NCBI GenBank assembly: GCA_905213875.1
Contig: CAJMJN010000034.1
Location: forward strand, 1-11,643
Source: an uncultured Clostridium sp.
GTDB lineage: Bacteria; Bacillota; Clostridia; TANB77; CAG-508
Reading direction: 5' to 3'
Length of the DNA stretch: 11,643 nt
Shown: positions 1-5,498 of the stretch, in pieces
How positions within the stretch are numbered: the first letter of the stretch is position 1
Layout of the letters: every line of letters starts with the position of its first letter
The notes under the pieces: generated by a model
Seen by the model: only the letters and a program-made list of their open reading frames with translations
Told to the model about the DNA's origin: nothing
Database searches by the model: none
Program-made: the position numbers and the translations under genes

Positions 1-87
1 GGAAGTACAATTATATATTCTTATTTACAAGCAATAGGAATTATTTATTCTCACGATAAAGAATGCTTTATGTATAAAAATAATTAG
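1..87 (+). CDS. C-terminal fragment of an unidentified gene
   Basis: Frame 1 is open from the window edge and ends at TAG (85-87), leaving the last 28 residues of a protein whose start lies outside the window. The peptide (start GSTIIYSYLQ, end CFMYKNN) carries no motif I recognise. The main support that it is real is the intrinsic terminator at 115-150, which is oriented for rightward transcription and follows the stop by 27 bases. It converges with the MerR gene. Its function cannot be assigned. Confidence 0.4.
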   Translation, partial: GSTIIYSYLQAIGIIYSHDKECFMYKNN

Positions 88-114
88 AGCGACAACTTAC
101 AATTTATATAAATG

Positions 115-150
115 ATAGGCAGAAATTTAATCCTGCCTATTATTTTTTTC
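115..150 (+). terminator. Intrinsic terminator of the left-edge gene
   Basis: A perfect 8-bp stem, ATAGGCAG (115-122) with CTGCCTAT (133-140), encloses a 10-nt loop and is followed by a T-rich run (141-149). The loop contains the stop codon of the convergent MerR gene, so the two genes share this end. On the reverse strand no comparable T-run follows the hairpin. Confidence 0.75.
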
Positions 151-597
151 TTCATAAAGATGAGTCTTCTTATATAATTTTTGAATATCTTCTGGCATAT
201 CATCTAAACTCATATTTTTAACGAATTTTTCAGAATTGTGGTATTTAGCAGTTGAATAATACCACTGTTTGAAATGAATTAAATCTAAACTTTCTTTTAA
301 AGTTTCAATTTGATTAAGTATATTCGTTTCTTGCTTATTAAACATTTCTAATCTTTTATCTATTGTTTTTTCTCCTTGAGAGCACCATTTCATAAATTCT
401 TTAATTTCTTTTAATTGCATACCAGATGTTTTTAGACATTCAATAATAGTTATTGCTTCTAAGTTTTCTATACTAAATTTTCTAAGTCCAGAAGAAGATC
501 TTTTTAAATTAGGAATAAGACCATGTTCATCATAATACCTTAATTTTGATATACTTAGTCCTGTCTTTTCAGATACTTCGCCAATAGTTAATTCCAT
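127..597 (-). CDS. MerR-family transcriptional regulator (NmlR/AdhR-like)
   Basis: This 156-aa protein has the classic MerR layout. The N-terminal winged helix-turn-helix spans residues 2-70 (TIGEVSEKTGLSISKLRYYD, then the GLR wing motif), followed by a long dimerisation helix at about 77-115 and a short C-terminal tail. Cys54 lies where NmlR/AdhR-type regulators carry a conserved cysteine used in sensing aldehyde or carbonyl stress. That assignment is family knowledge plus inference; the real effector is unknown. The start is set by GGAGGT 8 nt upstream of the ATG. The gene is divergent from the operon starting at 780, and the intergenic dyad/promoter (639-671) fits control of that operon. 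The gene also has its own promoter at 673-701, with the operator downstream of it, suggesting autoregulation. Confidence 0.9.
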   Translation of the reverse strand: MELTIGEVSEKTGLSISKLRYYDEHGLIPNLKRSSSGLRKFSIENLEAITIIECLKTSGMQLKEIKEFMKWCSQGEKTIDKRLEMFNKQETNILNQIETLKESLDLIHFKQWYYSTAKYHNSEKFVKNMSLDDMPEDIQKLYKKTHLYEEKNNRQD

Positions 598-638
598 ACA
601 AATTTACCTCCAAAAAATTTAAAAAATCTCAAAAAAAC

Positions 639-671
639 ACTTGACCTAAACCAAGGTCGAGGTGGTATATA
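639..671 (+). promoter_or_regulatory. MerR-type promoter/operator of the DXS-like operon
   Basis: The -35 TTGACC (641-646) and -10 TATATA (666-671) are separated by 19 bp, the over-long spacing typical of MerR-activated promoters. The spacer holds an imperfect dyad, ACTTGACCT (639-647) against AGGTCGAGGT (654-663). Position between a MerR gene and its divergent operon strengthens the call. A TATAAT at 670-675 is an alternative -10, but at a 23-bp spacing. Confidence 0.75.
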
Positions 672-672
672 T

Positions 673-701
673 AATATATATTAAATCATATAGAATGTCA
701 A
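673..701 (-). promoter_or_regulatory. Promoter of the merR gene
   Basis: Reading leftward, TTGACA (701-696), a 17-bp spacer and TATATT (678-673) form a near-consensus vegetative promoter for the MerR gene. Its transcript would start near 666 and cross the MerR dyad, so bound regulator would overlap both promoters. Confidence 0.65.
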
Positions 702-713
702 TAAGTGGTGATT

Positions 714-736
714 TATATTGCAACAAAGGCAATATA
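714..736 (+). repeat. Leader hairpin upstream of the DXS-like gene
   Basis: A perfect 8-bp inverted repeat, TATATTGC (714-721) and GCAATATA (729-736), with a 7-nt loop, lies in the transcribed leader. There is no T-run, so it is not a terminator. It may affect mRNA stability or translation. Confidence 0.4.
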
Positions 737-779
737 GAAAAACAAGGCTTATAAAATGATATACGTGGAGGTAAAAAAT

Positions 780-2546
780 ATGTATGAAATATTAAAAGAC
801 ATCAATAGTCCAGATGATGTAAAAAAATTAAATATGGAAGAATTGAAAGTATTAGCAAATGATATTAGAGACGGTCTATTTAATAGACTAACAAAAATAG
901 GTGGACATTTTGGTCCAAATTTTGGGATTGTAGAAACTGAAATAGCAATGCATTATGTATTTAATTCACCAGAAGACAAATTTATATTTGATGTATCTCA
1001 TCAAAGTTATCCACACAAAATGTTGACAGGAAGAAAAGCAGGATATATAGATGATACACATTTTAAAGAAGATTCAGGTTACACAAATCCAGAAGAAAGT
1101 AAACATGATTTTTTTAATGTAGGTCATACTTCAACATCTATTTCTTTGGCAACAGGTTTAGCAAAAGCAAGAGATTTATTGGGAAAAAAAGAAAATATTA
1201 TAGCACTAATTGGAGATGGTTCATTATCAGGTGGAGAGGCATTGGAAGGATTAAATGTTGCAGGCTCTGAATTAAATTCTAATCTAATAATTATAGTAAA
1301 TGACAATCAACAATCTATATCAGAAACACATGGAGGGATTTATAAAAATTTAAAAGAACTAAGAGAAACAAAAGGAAAAGCTACAAATAACATGTTTAAA
1401 GCAATTGGACTAGACTATATATATGAAGAAAACGGAAATGACATTGAATCTATGATTAAAGTATTTGAAAAAGTAAAAGATATTGATCATCCAATAGTTG
1501 TTCATATTAATACTCAAAAAGGAAAAGGCTATAAATTAGCAGAAGAAAATAAGGAAAATTGGCATTGGACAGTTCCATTTGATAAAGAAACAGGCTTACC
1601 AACCATTGATTTTGGTACAGAAGAAAATTATACAGGAATAACAAGAAAATATATTTTAAATAAAGCTAAAGAAGATAAAGAATTTATAGTTGTAACACCT
1701 AATATGCCAGGAAGTTTTGGATTAAATGAAAATGATAGAAATGAACTTGGAAAACAATTTGTAGATGTTGGAATTGCAGAAGAGCAAGCTGTTGCAATGG
1801 CAGCAGGTATGGCAAAAGAAGGTGCAAAACCATTAGTTATAACAAATGTAACATTTATGCAAAGATGTTATGATCAAATTTCACATGATGTTTGTATAAA
1901 TAATAGTCCAGTTACAATACTTTTAAATTATGCAAATTTTGATGGTTTAACAGATGTAACACACTTGGGGATTTTTGGTATTTCTGCATTTTCAAATATA
2001 CCAAATTTAATTATGCTATGTCCTTCTTCAAAAGACGAATTACTAAATATGTTAGATTGGTCAATTGAACAAAAAGAACATCCTGTAATGATATTACTTC
2101 CAGGAAATGAAGTTGATTATAGAAAAGCTGATAAAAATTACAATGAAATTAATAAATATAAGTTAGAACAAGAAGGAGAAAAAGTTGCAATAATTGCATT
2201 AGGAGATTTTTACCAAAGAGGGAAAAAAGTTGCAGAAAATATTAAAGAAAAATTAGGATTTAAGCCTACTTTAATCAATCCAAGATTTGCTACAGGCTTA
2301 GATACAAAATTATTAAATAAATTAAAAGACAATCATAATATAGTAATAACATTAGAAGACGGAATACTAGACGGTGGATTTGGTCAAAAAATTGCGTCAT
2401 ATTTTGGAGATACAAATATCAAAGTTAAAAACTATGGATTGCAAAAGAAATTTTATGATAGATATAATCCAGAAGAATTACTAAAAGAAGAAAATATGGA
2501 CATAGAATCTATAATTGAGTATATAAACAATAATTTACAAAGGTAA
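780..2546 (+). CDS. DXP-synthase-like thiamine diphosphate enzyme (transketolase superfamily)
   Basis: The 588-aa product aligns by eye with 1-deoxy-D-xylulose-5-phosphate synthase along its length (DXS is usually about 620 aa). It has GGH (residues 41-43), DVSHQSYPHKMLTGR (71-85), GHTSTSIS (115-122) and the ThDP/Mg motif GDG...NDN (145-176). The pyrimidine domain has the catalytic-Glu motif VGIAEEQAV and FMQRCYDQISHDV, then a C-terminal transketolase domain. Positions aligned to E. coli DXS Y392, R420 and R478, which bind the substrate phosphate, appear to be Asn, Tyr and non-Arg, and H372 is Gln. It is therefore probably a paralogue with another acceptor. The ATG at 780 is preferred over one at 756 because GGAGGT stands 7 nt before it. 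It is first in an operon with the CMD-cupin and flavodoxin genes under the MerR promoter. Confidence 0.85.
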   Translation: MYEILKDINSPDDVKKLNMEELKVLANDIRDGLFNRLTKIGGHFGPNFGIVETEIAMHYVFNSPEDKFIFDVSHQSYPHKMLTGRKAGYIDDTHFKEDSGYTNPEESKHDFFNVGHTSTSISLATGLAKARDLLGKKENIIALIGDGSLSGGEALEGLNVAGSELNSNLIIIVNDNQQSISETHGGIYKNLKELRETKGKATNNMFKAIGLDYIYEENGNDIESMIKVFEKVKDIDHPIVVHINTQKGKGYKLAEENKENWHWTVPFDKETGLPTIDFGTEENYTGITRKYILNKAKEDKEFIVVTPNMPGSFGLNENDRNELGKQFVDVGIAEEQAVAMAAGMAKEGAKPLVITNVTFMQRCYDQISHDVCINNSPVTILLNYANFDGLTDVTHLGIFGISAFSNIPNLIMLCPSSKDELLNMLDWSIEQKEHPVMILLPGNEVDYRKADKNYNEINKYKLEQEGEKVAIIALGDFYQRGKKVAENIKEKLGFKPTLINPRFATGLDTKLLNKLKDNHNIVITLEDGILDGGFGQKIASYFGDTNIKVKNYGLQKKFYDRYNPEELLKEENMDIESIIEYINNNLQR

Positions 2547-2593
2547 AATGAAATTATAAAAAATATTAAAATTAAAGAGAGGAATGATGAGAT

Positions 2594-3328
2594 ATGGTAA
2601 AACAAACAGCTGGAAAGGAAAAATTAGGGGATTTTGCACCAAAATTTGCTGAAATAAATGATGATATATTATTTGGTGAAATATGGTCAAGAGAAGACAA
2701 ATTATCTTTAAGAGATAGATCATTAATTACGATTTGTATATTTATGGGTAAAGGCTTAGTGGATAATTCTTTAAAATATCATTTAATTAATGCTAGAAAC
2801 AATGGAATAACAAAAGAGGAAATGGCTGAAATAATTACTCATGCAGCATTTTATGCAGGATGGCCAAACGCATAGGCAGTATTTGATTTGGCGAAAGAAG
2901 TATATGCAGATGACGAACAAAAAGGAAATCATGGTGGAATATTTGGAATGGGAGAACCTAATGTTAATTTTGCACAATATTTTATTGGAAATTCATACTT
3001 AAAACCACTAGCAAAAACAGATAATATATTTATTGCAAATGTTACATTTGAACCTAAATGTAGAAACAATTGGCATATTCATAAAGCAAGCAAAAATGGA
3101 GGACAAATTTTGATATGTGTTGAAGGAGAAGGTTGGTATCAAGAAGAAGGAAAAGAACCTCAAAGCCTAAAAGTAGGAGATGTTGTAACTATTCCTGCAA
3201 ATGTAAAACATTGGCATGGTGCTAAAAAAGATAAGTGGTTTAGTCATTTAGCGATAGAAGTACCAGGAGAAAATACAAGTAATGAATGGTGCGAAAAGGT
3301 TACAGATGAAGAATATGATAAACTATGA
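2594..3328 (+). pseudogene. Carboxymuconolactone decarboxylase-cupin fusion interrupted by an in-frame TAG
   Basis: A single 245-codon frame runs from the ATG at 2594 (GAGAGG 11 nt upstream) to TGA at 3328, broken only by TAG at 2873-2875. Residues 1-93 form a CMD/AhpD-like domain ending THAAFYAGWPNA. After the TAG the same frame continues AVFDLAKEVYADD, as expected for an intact family member, then a cupin: HIHKASKNGGQ is the first metal motif and GDVVTIPANVKHWHGA the second. No ribosome binding site precedes the distal half, so independent translation is unlikely. CMD-cupin fusions of about 250 aa are a known family, often beside flavodoxin and MerR genes, with poorly defined redox roles. 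A nonsense mutation is the simplest reading; TAG readthrough is the alternative. TAG is a normal stop elsewhere here (4723-5013 gene). Confidence 0.85.
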
Positions 3329-3354
3329 AAAAAAGAAAATTTAGGAGGAAATTT

Positions 3355-3831
3355 ATGAATAAATTAGTAGTATATTTTTCTTATACAGGTAATACAAAAA
3401 TGATAGCAAACAAAATTAGAGAGAAATTGAATTGCGATATTTTAGAAATTACAACAGTTATTCCATATTCAGAAGATTATGATACTGTTGTAAATGATGA
3501 GCAAAATAGTGAGGCAAGTAATCGTTTGCCAGAAATACAAGACATAGGCATTGATTTAAGTAAATATGATGAAATTATACTTGGAACTCCTGTATGGTGG
3601 TACAGACCTGTTCCTGCAATAAGAACATTTTTGAATCAAAATGATTTATCAGGAAAAACAATAAAACCTTTTGCAACTAATGCTGGATGGCTTGGAAAGA
3701 CGTTTAAAGAAATTAGAACTTTATGTCCGAATTCAGAAATTTGCGAAGGTATGAACATTGTATTTGAAAGTTATAGCGATAAACTTGTTACAAAAGAACA
3801 AGATATTGAAAATTGGATTAAAACACTATAA
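3355..3831 (+). CDS. Flavodoxin
   Basis: This 158-aa protein starts MNKLVVYFSYTGNTKMIA, the FMN-phosphate-binding loop of flavodoxins (Y/S-x-T-G-N-T). It has a second flavin-contact stretch, LGTPVWWYRPVPA, and a typical third loop with ATNAGWLGKT. The length matches short-chain flavodoxin (flavodoxin_4-like) proteins. The frame is open back to 3325 and touches the preceding stop, but GGAGG at 3342-3346 selects the ATG at 3355. It is the third gene of the MerR-controlled operon and would supply low-potential electrons. Its physiological partner is unknown. Transcription ends at the hairpin at 3901-3932. Confidence 0.9.
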   Translation: MNKLVVYFSYTGNTKMIANKIREKLNCDILEITTVIPYSEDYDTVVNDEQNSEASNRLPEIQDIGIDLSKYDEIILGTPVWWYRPVPAIRTFLNQNDLSGKTIKPFATNAGWLGKTFKEIRTLCPNSEICEGMNIVFESYSDKLVTKEQDIENWIKTL

Positions 3832-3900
3832 TAAAACATTCAATAAGTAAATCAAATTACTTTAGCAAACATTACAAAAATTAAATAATAAAAAAATTAC

Positions 3901-3932
3901 GAGGTATTGAATTTAATCAATATCTCTTTTTT
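3901..3932 (+). terminator. Intrinsic terminator of the MerR-controlled operon
   Basis: GAGGTATTGA (3901-3910) pairs with TCAATATCTC (3917-3926), ten pairs including one G-T, around a 6-nt loop. Six Ts follow (3927-3932). It lies 70 nt after the flavodoxin stop. Confidence 0.85.
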
Positions 3933-4003
3933 GCTGCACACATAAATAAAAAATAGAAGAGAGGTAGAAGTAGATATGGAAAAGTGTTAAAAAAGGAATA
4001 CAA

Positions 4004-4026
4004 AACATTGCACAAAATCAAAGTTT
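4004..4026 (+). repeat. Left copy of a 23-nt direct repeat (candidate attL)
   Basis: This stretch matches 9838-9860 at 22 of 23 positions; the mismatch is A4012 against G9846. The two copies bracket every phage-like gene, with 5,834 bp between repeat starts, a normal size for an inovirus genome. The right copy lies in a perfect palindrome; here the downstream arm has diverged. It could instead be two copies of a dispersed intergenic repeat. Confidence 0.5.
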
Positions 4027-4027
4027 C

Positions 4028-4316
4028 GCTTTTTGTTGTTAATTTTACAGTTATTGTTAAAATCTTTTAAAAGGTTTTATTTTTTTGTCTTTTTTAGTAT
4101 TTTGATTTTTCATGTTTTTTCGTTGTTTTGTAAACTATTTTTATATATGAAAAAAATATATGTATTTCTTTTTTTAGATTTACATATATTTTTTATATTT
4201 TTATTGTTTCGACATTGTTTTTATTTTACTTTTCATAATATTTGTAACATATAGCAATTTATATACTTAATATATGTTATTTACTTATTAGTATAAAAAT
4301 TATTGATAATTTTTTA
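4028..4316. other. T-rich non-coding segment at the left end of the element
   Basis: The + strand is conspicuously T-rich with long T runs. It holds a perfect 14-bp inverted repeat, AAAAAATATATGTA (4151-4164) with TACATATATTTTTT (4181-4194). A 73-codon frame across it lacks a ribosome binding site and encodes almost only Phe, Leu, Ile and Lys, so it is not called as a gene. A 9-bp A/T-only inverted repeat (4295-4314) at the end of the XRE gene may act as a weak terminator. A single-strand replication origin is a possible role, but unproven. Confidence 0.4.
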
Positions 4317-4538
4317 TCTTATTCTTGGATATGGTTTAGATGTTTGAGTTAGACCTAATAAATAATCTGTTGAAGTATTATAGAATTCTGCTAATTTTAT
4401 TAATTGGTCTATTTGTATATTATTTATGCCAGTTTCTATTTGAGAATAAGTATTTTGTTTTATATTTAGCAATTCTGCTATGTTTTCTTGCGTATAATTT
4501 CTATCTTCTCGTATATCTCTAATTTTTAATCTATACAT
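4314..4538 (-). CDS. XRE/Cro-CI-family repressor of the phage element
   Basis: The 74-aa product is essentially one helix-turn-helix domain. LKIRDIREDRNYTQENIAEL is the start of a typical HTH_3 fold, NIKQNTYSQIETG the recognition region, and LIKLAEFYNTSTDYLLGL the conserved C-terminal helix signature. The frame is open to a GTG at 4547, but that GTG lies within the Shine-Dalgarno GAGGTG (4545-4550); the ATG at 4538, 6 nt beyond it, is the better start. It is transcribed away from the phage operon. The shared region contains large palindromes over the operon promoter, so it most likely acts as the lysogeny-type repressor. It has no sensor or protease-cleavage domain. Confidence 0.88.
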   Translation of the reverse strand: MYRLKIRDIREDRNYTQENIAELLNIKQNTYSQIETGINNIQIDQLIKLAEFYNTSTDYLLGLTQTSKPYPRIR

Positions 4539-4565
4539 ATTTATCACCTCATATATATTTTACAA

Positions 4566-4607
4566 TATCATTAATAAAGATATTGACTTTTATCTTTATT
4601 AATGATA
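4566..4607. promoter_or_regulatory. Operator O1: 17-bp perfect palindrome over the phage promoter
   Basis: TATCATTAATAAAGATA (4566-4582) is repeated perfectly in inverse at 4591-4607, with an 8-bp centre that contains the -35 element. The inner half-sites are AAAGATA and TATCTTT. A dimeric XRE repressor bound here would directly occlude the rightward promoter. Confidence 0.75.
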
Positions 4608-4611
4608 ATAT
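4583..4611 (+). promoter_or_regulatory. Main promoter of the phage structural operon
   Basis: TTGACT (4583-4588), a 17-bp spacer and TAATAT (4606-4611) make a near-consensus vegetative promoter. The -35 sits in the centre of the O1 palindrome. Predicted transcription starts near 4618, giving a leader of about 105 nt before the gene at 4723. Confidence 0.8.
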
Positions 4612-4620
4612 GTTTTTGGT

Positions 4621-4641
4621 TATATCTTTAAAAAAGATATA
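4621..4641. promoter_or_regulatory. Operator O2: second palindrome with the same half-sites
   Basis: ATATCTTT (4622-4629) and AAAGATAT (4633-4640) form an inverted repeat with a 3-nt centre, just downstream of the predicted start site. The TATCTTT/AAAGATA half-sites match those of O1 but with reversed spacing, suggesting a second repressor site that blocks early elongation. Confidence 0.6.
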
Positions 4642-4651
4642 CATATTTTCT

Positions 4652-4693
4652 AGGAGCTACCCGAAAGCTCCTGGAACGCCTATTTCGGGAGGC
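4652..4693 (+). ncRNA. Structured leader: two hairpins with complementary loops
   Basis: Hairpin 1 has a 7-bp stem, AGGAGCT (4652-4658) with AGCTCCT (4666-4672), and loop ACCCGAA. Hairpin 2 has a 4-bp stem, GCCT (4678-4681) with AGGC (4690-4693), and loop ATTTCGGG. Six loop bases, CCCGAA (4660-4665) and TTCGGG (4684-4689), are exactly complementary, so a kissing-loop fold is possible. It lies in the 5' leader of the operon, 16 nt before the GAGGT of the first gene. No match to a riboswitch class I know. As DNA it could also be an initiator-nicking or packaging hairpin. Confidence 0.6.
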
Positions 4694-4722
4694 ATTATTT
4701 TAGTATAAGTGAGGTTAGAATT

Positions 4723-5013
4723 ATGAATTTATTAGAAATGGATGTTATCTTCAAAGGTTTATCTAAAAGAGAAGGTGGAGAGTTCACTAATGAAAAAGGA
4801 CAAAAAGTTACTTATGATGATAGTTATGTTTTAAAATTTGATGAAGATATTAATGGGGAAGTATCTGAAAGACGTTTAAAATTCCCGATTACTAATAAAG
4901 AACTTGCTAAAAAACTTAGAGATTTACAAACATACTCAAGGATAAAATTAATTTGTGATGTTCAATTATATACATCAAGTGCTAAGCTTGTTCCAATTGA
5001 TTTAGGAGAATAG
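4723..5013 (+). CDS. Putative phage ssDNA-binding protein (gpV-like position)
   Basis: This 96-aa protein is the first gene of the structural operon, with GAGGT 8 nt upstream. It has no membrane segment. The pattern of short alternating hydrophobic strands (LLEMDVIFKGL, SYVLKFDED, RIKLICDVQLYTSSAKLVPI) suggests a small beta-barrel, and residues 15-35 are highly charged with a turn-rich EKGQK stretch. Filamentous phages encode an abundant ssDNA-binding protein of 80-110 aa just before the coat genes, and position and size fit that role. I cannot confirm homology by eye, so the function is inferred mainly from context. It ends in TAG, and its last codons carry the GGAG for the next gene. Confidence 0.6.
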   Translation: MNLLEMDVIFKGLSKREGGEFTNEKGQKVTYDDSYVLKFDEDINGEVSERRLKFPITNKELAKKLRDLQTYSRIKLICDVQLYTSSAKLVPIDLGE

Positions 5014-5014
5014 T

Positions 5015-5191
5015 ATGGATGATAATGTTATTACTGAAACTAATACAATAGTTTCTGATAATAGAATAGATGAAATAGCTTATAATACAGGCGTTATTGC
5101 TACTGCTGATGTATTCATCTTAGTGATTATTATTTCAGCAATAGTTTGTTATATTCTATGGAAATCTTTAGATAATTTTCTTAGTTATTAA
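5015..5191 (+). CDS. Small single-span membrane protein (candidate minor coat or assembly protein)
   Basis: The 58-aa product begins MDDNVITETN one base after the preceding stop, using GGAG at 5004-5007. The N-terminal 25 residues are acidic and polar. Residues 27-49 form one transmembrane helix (VIATADVFILVIIISAIVCY), followed by a short tail with one Lys. The size resembles filamentous-phage pVII/pIX minor coats or a second coat-like protein, but no specific motif is recognised. Its place between the putative ssDNA-binding protein and the coat candidate supports a structural role. An inverted repeat (TTAACCA 5194-5200, TGGTTAA 5211-5217) follows and may form an mRNA hairpin. Confidence 0.75.
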   Translation: MDDNVITETNTIVSDNRIDEIAYNTGVIATADVFILVIIISAIVCYILWKSLDNFLSY

Positions 5192-5264
5192 ATTTAACCA
5201 TAAAGTGGAATGGTTAATTTATTATTAATATTATTAAAGAGTTTTCTCTAGAAAGGAGTTACAA

Positions 5265-5426
5265 ATGGATGGTGTTGCAAAATTTACTATAACAAGTGAT
5301 ACAGTTGCTCCAGTTACTAATGCTATTAATAGTGGTTTAACTACTTTAGTTCCAATAGGTATTGGTATAATGGGTACTTTTATAGGTATTGCTTTAATTA
5401 AAAGAATAATTTATACATTTTTATAA
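5265..5426 (+). CDS. Candidate major coat protein (pVIII-like)
   Basis: This 53-aa protein has the hallmark layout of a mature filamentous-phage major coat subunit: a polar, helix-prone N-terminal half with acidic residues (MDGVAKFTITSDTVAPVTNA), a Gly-rich transmembrane segment at about 28-45 (VPIGIGIMGTFIGIALI), and a basic end (KRIIYTFL). The Gly/Ala small-residue spacing fits helix packing. There is no cleavable signal peptide, unlike Ff pVIII, and the encoded protein is already of mature length. A good GGAG (AAAGGAGTT, 5253-5261) precedes the ATG. A strong terminator directly follows, matching the central terminator after gene VIII in Ff phages. The call rests on architecture and context, not on a recognised sequence family. 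Confidence 0.75.
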   Translation: MDGVAKFTITSDTVAPVTNAINSGLTTLVPIGIGIMGTFIGIALIKRIIYTFL

Positions 5427-5444
5427 TTTTAAATTATTTCGTAT

Positions 5445-5481
5445 GCGGGCTACGGATTTGTCCGTAGTCTGTTATTTTTTT
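5445..5481 (+). terminator. Central terminator after the coat gene
   Basis: CTACGGA (5450-5456), loop TTTG, TCCGTAG (5461-5467) form a perfect 7-bp stem that can extend with G-T pairs, followed by TTATTTTTTT. It would make coat and upstream genes abundant relative to the downstream adsorption and assembly genes, as in known filamentous phages. Confidence 0.85.
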
Positions 5482-5498
5482 ATATGTGAGGTTTTTTT

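Noticed and set aside
1124..1306. Leftward frame inside the DXS-like gene
   Set aside because: Antisense shadow of a well-supported coding sequence; no ribosome binding site or family resemblance.
2873..2875. Genome-wide TAG reassignment
   Set aside because: TAG ends the 4723-5013 gene exactly before the next start, so TAG acts as a stop here.
3976..3990. Four-codon ORF (MEKC) after an AGAGGT-like site
   Set aside because: Too short to support; it might be the start of a gene destroyed by the insertion, but nothing downstream confirms it.
4033..4254. 73-codon rightward frame in the T-rich block
   Set aside because: No ribosome binding site, non-ATG start, and composition set by T runs (Phe/Leu/Ile); not credible as a gene.
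4340..4522. Rightward frame opposite the XRE gene
   Set aside because: Shadow of the repressor gene; Leu/Ile/Phe-rich with no translation signals.
4652..4693. Known riboswitch (c-di-GMP, fluoride, guanidine-II or preQ1)
   Set aside because: Conserved bases of these classes are not present at the right places; only the kissing-loop geometry is supported.
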